A stretch of DNA of 64,000 nucleotides, from contig JAGVRJ010000015.1 of NCBI GenBank assembly GCA_019059635.1, forward strand, positions 372,001 to 436,000, written 5' to 3'. Position 1 is the first letter of the stretch, and each line of letters opens with the position of its first letter. The notes under the pieces were generated by a model. It ran no database searches, was not told the DNA's origin, and saw only the letters and a program-made list of their open reading frames with translations. Of the stretch, positions 55,867-64,000 are shown in pieces. The position numbers and the translations under genes were made by a program. The stretch comes from Proales similis. Lineage: Eukaryota > Rotifera > Eurotatoria > Ploima > Proalidae.

Positions 55867-55896
55867 GCGGTCACGGATTTCCCATCCCGTGACCGC
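55867..55896. repeat. Perfect 10-bp inverted repeat (hairpin)
   Basis: GCGGTCACGG (55867-55876) and its exact reverse complement CCGTGACCGC (55887-55896) flank a 10-base loop. It is not followed by a T-run and lies in non-coding DNA. Confidence 0.8.
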
Positions 55897-56166
55897 TTTA
55901 TCTTTGCACGCTTTTACAACTGGATTGAGAGCAAATCTCAACGCTTTTCATATGCAATGCTCGTCGTGTCCGGCTGCTTATCTTCCGTCAGGATAATTCA
56001 TTGTTGTGCGCTCTAGTCTTTTTGCATTTCTCATAAAGCGTACTAAATGCAACTTGAGCTGAGCCGCCTGTCTCTTCTATGTTTCGCTTCCCAATGTAAT
56101 TATTCCTAAATGGGCAAACTTTTTGATTTACGATCAAAACAAAGCATACAGTTCCCAACGCTGAGC

Positions 56167-56169
<3 letters not shown>

Positions 56170-56226
<57 letters not shown>
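56170..56226. repeat. CA dinucleotide micros repeat
   Basis: 57 bases of uninterrupted CA. It generates spurious poly(His-Thr) and poly(Cys-Val) frames. Confidence 0.98.
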
Positions 56227-56227
<1 letters not shown>

Positions 56228-57090
56228 AAAACGAGGCTGCATGCAAAGAGCATTTTTCATTTAATGGTTCGTCAAATTATCGGCGGAAAATGAATGACAG
56301 TTTTGCCTATGGAGACAGTCCCCACTGCACCCCATATCGGTCTACTTCCGATCCTAATTTCCGTCCCGGCCGTTTTGTCGTTAGATAATCAGAGGTCCGA
56401 CAGCGTTGCAACTAGCAACATTCGGGACTTGGAGCCGTCTGGCAACGACACGCGAACTAAACGCGGCGTGTACGATCTTTTTCCCAAGTTGCTGCTGCGT
56501 TGCGCCGGTTAAGGCGCTTCAATGTTCAGACGAGCTCGGCTCATGCTTTAATTAGTTCAGCTGATTGCTTGCGTTTGCTTTACGAGTCGACTCGCATTCT
56601 CGCTCATAATTCGCGTCATAATCAAACTTACATTCATATTTTAGCATTCGAGTTGGTGGAAATATTCGCTTCGAAAGACCGCATCGGCAAAAGCAGAAGC
56701 GAACGCCTCCTAAGCGATTGCATTCGCGCTGCGCACAGGTTTTCTTGCTCACTCGATTGTCTAAAGAATGCAAACGAGCAAAGTCATTATGCGCGCGAAT
56801 TAAAGCATCTTTTTGTTGTTCGATCTCATAGACTGTCAACTGTTGCCGGTTGCAGTCGGGCCCCATCTCTTCTGTGGACAGGTTGAGACGATTTTTGCGC
56901 TCTCCAGGCGAACTCGCTTCGCTTTAATAATGTATACAGCCTCATTTGCATGTCATCATAGCCAACGTCGTACACTCTTATTCTCTTGCTTGCTCGCTCT
57001 GTCGCGGCTCTTATCTGACCCGGCTGCATTCATTAATCGAGCTTAATCTACCCGCCGACAAGTGGGATCTTATTAAGATATATTGGCGTC

Positions 57091-60000
57091 ATGTCCAAAA
57101 GTATGCAGGGTGACGAGCAGAACGGCACAACGGGGGTACAAGACCCAAAGAAAGTGGTCAAATTCACCAACAAACGAGCCTCAGTGCCTAGCATCGCTGC
57201 CGTGCCTTCGTCTTCGAGCTCGTCCGGAGATGAGGACTTGGACGAATTGGAGAATAGTCTATCGGTTAATTACCGTCAACAGAACAGCAACAGTTTGCAA
57301 CCGAGCGCGCCAAATCGCAAGCCAAAGGTTAACACTTGACATCTCAAGTGCTGCGTCATCAGCAAACCTAAAATGAGACTTAAATTGCGTGTAGAGAGCT
57401 GTCTGGGAAATCATTGAAGGCTACAGAGATGCCAACATGAAAGTGCAAAAGCCGCAGAACTATGAAGGCATCTTGCTGAAGCGGCGCAATTGGCCCATGA
57501 AAGGATGGCACAAGCGCTATTTCATTCTAGCCGATGGAATTCTAACTTATGGAAAGACCAAATCAGATGTAAGTGAAATGCTTAGTAGCCGTCGCCGAGT
57601 CGCTAAAAACCAACCTTTACCTTAAAAACAACAAAGATGACCAAAAACAAAGTCCACGGCACTCTAAATGCTTATCTTTCAATCGTCTCGTACATATCGA
57701 GTTCTCGGCGCATCCTCATCGACTCCAGCACCCAATCGAGTGCATATGTTTGTCACTTGAAGGTTTGCACATTTGGCTTCCACCGGCTTACTCTGAAATT
57801 CGATCAAATTGCAACAAATAAAAGGCAAGAACTCAGACCGAGTTTGATGCTTGGATTGATCATCTGAAGCAGCACCGACTCTACTATCAATTCAAATGCA
57901 CTCAGCAGGCCAACAAAAGCTCTTCGGCCCTGCTCAGCCAGACCGATTCGACCGCTCAGTTCATGAATCTTTTACCGGCAGCGTGAGTTTTGCTCTCATT
58001 CATTCATCCAATCAGTCATATTGTTCATTTTGTTTTTGAAAATAGTGGCGGCGAAAGTGGCAACAACACGAAGCCTCAAATTGAGCCGAATCGCAAACGT
58101 GAAATACTGATGAACGAAAATGTTCTTGAAGAACAGTTTAAACAAGTCGAGGACAGCCTTGTGAATCTGCCCAAGACCGTTTCAAGTCTATTTTTGAGCT
58201 CATTGAGCAGTGGCGTGAGCCCGAACACAAATCAGACTCAAGCGGGTCAACTTCAAGTTTTGTCTCAGAATCAACCACCATCGGTAAGAAATGCTCGCTT
58301 TTTTGACGTGATTCTTTTCGTACTCGATCGAGTCGCTTTTCTCCCAAATTTCTCAGCCGCATTTCTTGGTCCTTTTTTAAACGATTCATTTATTTAAAAG
58401 AAGCTGTCTAATTACGTAAAGAAATTTGTCCATAACCGGCAAAAGGTAACAAAAAAAAACTTGCGATCATTCGATCCTATTAGAAGAAAAGCGCCTATTC
58501 GAAAGCTAACAAATCATTCATGATCGAAACGTTTGAATATTCCTATTCTTTTGGTTTTTTTAACCTTCGATCTAAATTTCTTTTTCTGTTTCTAATTAGT
58601 TTCTAACCGAAAACTGCTTTGGCCAAATCACTCGTCTGTTTTTAGTTGTTTTCTTGCTAATACAAACATAATTTAGTCACTGAATTGCTTTCGCACCTGA
58701 AAACAACATTCTCAGCAGTTGTTGCGCATCTCAATGCCGGCAAAAATTAGCCTAACGAGCCGGTCTCATTTGAGTCAAAACCTGTCGAAAACAATCTATT
58801 CAAACAAACTCAAGCCTTAGAGTTATTAGCCTGTTCTTGTTTCATTGATTGCTTTGCTTTATTTCTATCCGAATGTGAACTTACTCAATCTTGTCTTTTG
58901 ATTCGAATAGAGCGCCGACTTTCTGACTGTCTCGAGCAACGCCAAGATTCATGTGAGCAAGTCGAATCCAAATCTGATCAACAATGAACTTCAGCTGCTG
59001 CTGGCCAATAACGGACATTCGAGCACCACTGCGACTAGCACCGAGGCCAATACGAATCGAAATTCGAGCATTGGACTCAGCACTGTTAACGAAACTAGTC
59101 AAACAGTTCAAAGTAGCCGCAAGTCGAATCCTTCGTCCGTTCTGGCAGTCTGCGGCTCAAATGACGAGAACATGTTCAAGCTGAACTTTTATCAAGAGGC
59201 AAAGTCAAGTAAGCTCATTTCGACACGCAACACGTTCACGTTCAAATCTAATACACGGGTGACGCTCTAAAGTAAATGAGCTTCTTCTCAGCATCTACCA
59301 GCATTTGCTTCACAAGAAAGAGGACCTAATGATAGCTGCAAGTAAAGTCAAGGTCTGTAAATAATCACGCCGGCCCGCCAGGCAGTTGATACTAACGATT
59401 TCAACATCAAGCTGGCCGAAGGAAGTCTGCAGCGAGGGCAACGCTCTCAATCGGTTATTTCGACCACGTCCGTTCAAGATTCACAGCTCAAATTCTATGA
59501 TGCCATCGAGTACTTTACGTCAGAAAGCGAATCAGACGAAGATTCGGAGCCAGGTGACAGTGATGCCGATGCAAGTGAAAGCATTCGAAGAATGCCAGTT
59601 CCCGCCATTGTGCCAAGTAAGTCGTCCTCTTTAAATTCATTACTCGCCCTGCCATCGTCTCTGATTGACAAAGCCCAAGTTGATAAAAAAATCGTTTTTT
59701 AAAAATCGTTGACCCAATTAATTAAACTTGACCCTTCATGCTAGACTACCTCCGAGACATCTCTTGCGAACAGAGCGAAGGTAAAAGCCTTCATGTCGAT
59801 GTAGAGTTTTCCCAGCTCTTGCTTGTTGATTATTCGTTAGAGAAAATTGATATTTTTTTTAAATTTGCGAATCCGATTGCATGTTAAATGCGTTTTTCAG
59901 ACGCAATGGCGATGGCCATTTATCATTTTCTTAGCCAATCTGCCTGCTGCCCTGTCTGCCCGCCCGCCTGCCTTGTTGCTTTATCTGTTCATTTTTGTTG

Positions 60001-61351
60001 TGTAGCCTCATTCATGCTTTGAAAAATACTATTTTTCATTTTATATTTGCTTTCAGCTCTTTTCAAATCATTAATGGGTTTCTTAAAATGTTTCAGAGGA
60101 ACTGCAAACTCAGAATATCCTAACACGACGTCGAAAGCTGCCAACACCGTGCCCTGACTCTTCCCAAGTGAGCATCTGGGGAATATTACGCAAAGCGATT
60201 GGCAAAGACTTGTCGAAAATCTCTCTGCCTGTGATATTGAATGAACCGCTCGGAATTCTGCAGCGACTATGTGAAGAACTCGAATACACAGATCTGTTGG
60301 ACGCAGCCAGCAATTACCAAGACCCGTTCGATCGAATGGTCAACGTGGCTGCGTTTGTGATTTCCGGCTACTCATCCTCCTACTACAGGAATGGTGCTAA
60401 AGACTTTAACCCGCTTCTGGGAGAAACGTACGAGTTGATTCGACCGGACAAGGGCTGGAAATATGTCGCTGAGCAAGTGAGCCATCATCCGCCTATCTCT
60501 TCGTGCCACTGCCAGTCGAAGACTTTTATACACGAGCAAGTATTTCACGCGAAAATCAAATTCTGGGGCAAGTCGATGGAAGTTCATCCAGAAGGCTACA
60601 CAAGGCTCACTTTGCCCAAGTAAAAATTTGCTTGCTTTATATGATTTTGGCCAAGTTCGAGCTGCTTTCTAACAAACTTCTTTCGCCCATTAGGTTCGAC
60701 GAGGTCTATCAGTGGAACAAAATTGTTATGTACGTTCACAACGTAATGGGCTCGCAGCGAAAAATTGAGCACTACGGTGAGATATCAATCAGATGCACCA
60801 ACGGAGTGACATGCAAAATCACCTTCCCCAAGTCGTCGCAATCTTCGCAAAAGAACGAGTTCTACGGTGACATTATTTACGAGAACGTGGTCAAGCGAAA
60901 AATCTTCGGTCAGTGGCATGAGGCCTTCCTCTGTGGAACGGACAACACGGCCAAGACGATCTGGCGTATGGGTGCGATGCCTGAAGACTCACAGCTCTAT
61001 TACGGCTTCACGCGATTTGCAACGGAGCTCAATGAAATAACCGATGATATTGTGGACGATCTGCCGCCCACCGATAGCCGCTTTAGACCCGATCAGCGCC
61101 ATCTCGAGAATGGCGACGTCGAGAAGGCGGAGCAAGAGAAACATCGAATCGAAGAGATGCAACGAGCCAGACGCAAAGAGATGGAAAACCGCAACGAGTT
61201 TCATTCTCCTCTCTGGTTCCGTTCAACGTTGGACAGAGTTGTCACCAACTCCAAGAGCGAGACCGAGTGGATTTTTAACGAGCAATACTGGACGAAGCGA
61301 GAAAATCCTGGCTTCAAAGATATGCGATCACAGTTTCCCAAATTATGGTGA
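57091..61351 (+). CDS. OSBPL3: Oxysterol-binding protein-related protein, ORP3 class
   Basis: Eleven exons: 57091-57327, 57395-57568, 57637-57762, 57825-57982, 58046-58283, 58911-59208, 59273-59352, 59382-59616, 59745-59780, 60097-60619 and 60694-61351, giving 920 residues. ORPs move sterols or phosphoinositides at ER contact sites. A PH domain (about residues 95-200) opens with YEGILLKRRNWPMKGWHKRY, as in ORP3/6/7. An FFAT-like motif, KFYDAIE (about 474-480, canonical EFFDAxE), is followed by acidic residues and would bind VAP at the ER. The C-terminal lipid-transfer domain (about 545-900) has the family signature FNPLLGETYE and EQVSHHPPIS. Exon 9 is only 36 bases. The intron before exon 6 is 627 bases, the longest certain one in this gene. 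AATAAA is at 61580-61585 or 61624-61629. Confidence 0.93.
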
Positions 61352-61743
61352 ATGTGTTTCTTTCTACATCAGTTAGAAGCCCAACCTTCCATTTAGACTC
61401 CCCTTCTCTATGCCTCTGCCCAGTAAATCTGCTCCAACATTTGGCTGAGCAACAATCATGGGCCAATTAAGGGCACTGTTGATAGAAAATAGCGATTAAA
61501 GAGCCCATCGATTGATATCTTTAATTTCTCTCACCTCTTTTATGATCAATCAGATTTTAAGTGAGAAAAATATTAAATTAATAAATTGGTTAACGCACAA
61601 ACACACACACACACACAGAGTAAAATAAACAGAAAATAAAGAAAAATTAAAAAACTTTTTGTGATGTTCGATCAAGCTTTTTTGATAAGGCGCACTCTGC
61701 TCCTCGTAGAGCGGCCGCAGTTAAGTCATGTGACCAATTTGTG

Positions 61744-63970
61744 ATGAATTCATGCAAAGGCGTTTGCCCATCAGACAAAAGCCAACTTGGCAAGCCCTCA
61801 AATGGAGTTATTATGACTTCCAGCAGCACAGCTCGAATATTTTACTCGAGAACGGCTCTGCTGGCCTTCTCTGTCTTGATTGCGTACCACTATCGTCTAT
61901 TCACTCTGCTGTTGCTGTTCGCGCTTTTGGCCAGCGCTTGCTTCGATGCTCTTAAGCGCCTTGTTCTCATGTGTATGAGCAACGAACAAGGCGAGTCGGT
62001 CGCAGTTGACTATTGGACGCAGAATCTATTCCGTAACGAGATAATCTATCAGATACTGTGGCGGATCGGCTTTAAATCTTGGCAAACAAGTTCGAATCAT
62101 TCGAGCGAGAAACGCTTTGCAACCTCTAAACAAGTGAATTTGCTGACAGCTGTGGACGAAGATCCTTTACCGGACGGCGTCAGGAGAAGTCTGCGCTCCT
62201 TTCTCGACAAATTCTCCATCAACTTCATCCAATTTTGGTACGTGCAATACGTCAGCAAGGAGGAACAGTTTCTCAGCGAAAGCAACTATCAGCTCGAGCA
62301 AATCCTTAGTGATTTTATCTATCGGCTGATTCGGGTCGACAAGCAGGCTTTGCTCTATCGAGTGCTCAAAGTGGTCGATCATAGCTACTTTAGCCTTTAC
62401 CTTGATGCTCGTGTGATCGGAAAGAGACAGATACCGAATTTGAGTCTGCATTCAGCCTTGCATGATAGGCCGCGCTCTGAGACTCGACATATCAAATCAA
62501 TGGTCGAGCTTGTTCTTCGAAAGTCAAACAGAAATCTGGCCAGCCTTTCAAATCAAACTCTTATTGAAGAACTTTTGGCTGAAATAATCGGAAAGAACTG
62601 CATTCAGAGTCTCGTTGATCTCTTAAGTCAGCCTTCGTTCTTGTTCTACATTATTCAGCTCTTATTGAGTTCGGCAGTCAAATCGAATGATTCAGCGGAA
62701 AGCCAACTCGATCAAGTGGAAGCTGAGCGAGACGAGCAAGAAAAGAGTGCGGAAAACATATCAGAAATGAGCCTACTCGACAGTATGGAATCAAGGGACC
62801 TTAACAGAAACAAGCAAGATTTTCGATTTAGAATCGAGCACGTTGAGATTCCATACACCACGGTTGATAAGGAAAAAGGCGGCAAGAAATTCACCAACTA
62901 CGTGATTAAGGCAAGCGTTGAGATCTTCGAGGTTTTTTCTTTTGAATAATCTGACCTTAGCTTTTCTTAGTTTGAAATTTCTCTGCTGCTCAACGGCAAG
63001 CCGATAGTGCAGCAAGTTCAAACAGCTAAAAAGCGTTATAGCGAATTCATAAACCTTCAACGCTGCCTTGAGGAGAATAGCTCGCTCCGTCCATATCTCA
63101 AACGCGTAAGAGGTCCGGCCAAATACTTCAACCTTCCGATCGGAAATATGGAAGACGAAATTGTTGAGCGACGCCGCGAGAAACTTTCCCAGTATTTAAA
63201 TGTGAGTGTAGCTAATTCAGGCACGGTTTCAACAGTCATTCATCTAAATCCTCTTTATCTCTGTTATATTCTTATTTTCCAAGAAACTTGTTAGCTTTCC
63301 TAGAATCGCCCGAAGCAAAGAACTAGGCGCATTTCTTGAGCTGAAGCAGTTTTACAACAATAATGACACAGTCTTAAACGAGAACGTCAGTTGATTCTTC
63401 ATCCATTCCGCTCTTCTTAGTGTCACGTGCAGCTTCTGGCAGATTTTAATGCGAACTATGAGTGGCATTCTGGAGAAAATGGCCTCTAAACGAGAAGAGG
63501 ACGATCAAGAATCGAGTGATAGCGAGGGAGGTGAAGATAATTTATACGAATTCAATCACAAGGCAAGTGATCACATAACGAATAATCTCCGGTCTTGTTG
63601 GCTTACTTGACCACCAGGACACTTTTGAACGCTTCCAAATGAATTTACTTGAACTTGTGGGCAATTTTGGAGACTACGAGCTCAAACTTGAGCAGAATTC
63701 AGGTATGGCAGTCAATACACAAGCTTGTTTCTTGTCAACAATTGAATGGAAAAAATCACAGCAAGCGAACCATATCTGGACACAGACGCTTTTCTCAGTA
63801 TCGAGTCAGGTTCAAATAGCTCGAAGCAAATTCTCAGCCTCGTAAACAAGCTGTTTGTTTGGGCATCAAATCTCGACCAGCTGCCCGAGCAGTATCTTTT
63901 GAACAACGCTCGCACTTTCAAGATTCTTGAGAACGCCTTGCTTGATTACTACGGTGAACGGTTGGCTTAA
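61744..63970 (+). CDS. Sorting nexin, SNX19-like (PXA-PX-nexin C)
   Basis: Six exons: 61744-62910, 62971-63201, 63284-63385, 63443-63562, 63618-63702 and 63762-63970, giving 637 residues. A hydrophobic N-terminal hairpin (about 38-66) anchors it in membrane. A PXA domain follows (about 85-260, with WYVQYVSKEEQFLSE). The PX domain (about 360-460) carries KKRYSEFINLQ, the phosphoinositide-binding Arg-Arg-Tyr-type motif. A nexin-C region ends the protein. No RGS domain is seen, so SNX19 fits better than SNX13, 14 or 25. Two introns start with GC instead of GT: AAG/GCAAGC at 62911 and AAG/GCAAGT at 63563. For the first, a GT six bases later is an alternative that adds Ala-Ser. The start could also be the ATG at 61813. 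Confidence 0.88.
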
Positions 63971-64000
63971 AAAGTCGCTTGTTGTGAATATCTTTATTTT

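Larger units (their letters stand above)
54752..57090. other. 2.3 kb gene-free region upstream of ORP gene
   Basis: No recognisable gene. It contains a long CA repeat (56170-56226), a perfect inverted repeat at 55867-55896 and many AT-rich stretches. It probably includes the ORP promoter and possibly untranslated exons. Confidence 0.5.

Noticed and set aside
56110-56388. Open frames across the CA repeat
   Set aside because: Poly(His-Thr)/(Cys-Val) artefacts of the dinucleotide repeat.
1-64000. tRNA, rRNA, CRISPR arrays, transposons or viral copies
   Set aside because: No B-box/A-box pairs, rRNA-like stretches, spaced direct repeats, transposase or reverse-transcriptase motifs were recognised by eye. 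A tRNAscan-SE and RepeatMasker run would settle it.

Overview
This window is nuclear DNA from an animal with a compact genome. The genes carry canonical GT-AG introns, mostly about 45-75 bases long. Polyadenylation signals (AATAAA) lie close behind most stop codons, and the proteins are animal-specific: an NCAM/Fasciclin-II type adhesion molecule, alpha-arrestins, a calpain-5 type protease, heparan sulfate 6-O-sulfotransferase and UFMylation factors. A fasciclin-II-like gene with both GPI and transmembrane ends, and a multi-pass protein that may be tincar-like, suggest an arthropod or other ecdysozoan, possibly a mite or tardigrade-like animal with a small genome. That placement is inference. 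No mobile element, CRISPR array, rRNA or tRNA gene was recognised.

Layout. 1-3.4 kb: 3' part of a linker histone H1 gene, a secreted triple-LysM protein (-) and an ankyrin-repeat protein (-). 3.4-6.2 kb is gene-free. 6.2-7.9 kb: a single-exon multi-pass membrane protein. 7.9-13.0 kb is gene-free and rich in simple repeats and TAAT-type motifs. 13.0-16.5 kb: the Fas2/NCAM-like gene with two alternative 3' ends. 17.5-23.8 kb: four tandem alpha-arrestin paralogues with the same four-exon structure. 24.5-33.4 kb (all -): a leucine-rich-repeat protein, a cytosolic sulfotransferase, S-formylglutathione hydrolase, calpain-5 and SPRYD7. 34.2-39.8 kb (-): PP2A B'' regulatory subunit with two alternative first exons. 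40.3-43.6 kb: CDK5RAP3 (-) and NOSIP (+), head to head. 44.2-48.8 kb (+): a large WD-repeat protein and UBA5. 48.8-51.7 kb (-): HS6ST and eIF3m. 52.7-54.3 kb: RNF13-type PA-TM-RING ligase (+). 54.8-57.1 kb is gene-free, with a long CA repeat and a perfect 10-bp hairpin. 57.1-64.0 kb (+): an ORP3-class oxysterol-binding-related protein and an SNX19-like sorting nexin.

How the genes work together. Most are unrelated housekeeping genes packed closely. UBA5 and CDK5RAP3 act in one pathway (UFM1 conjugation) and lie 5 kb apart. Both keep the short motifs known to bind UFM1/ATG8. ORP3 and the sorting nexin both act at membrane contact or endosomal membranes. RNF13 and the alpha-arrestins both belong to ubiquitin-linked membrane trafficking. 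Exon boundaries were placed by hand from splice consensus, reading frame and protein-family alignment from memory. All multi-exon models close in frame, but no transcript data were available.
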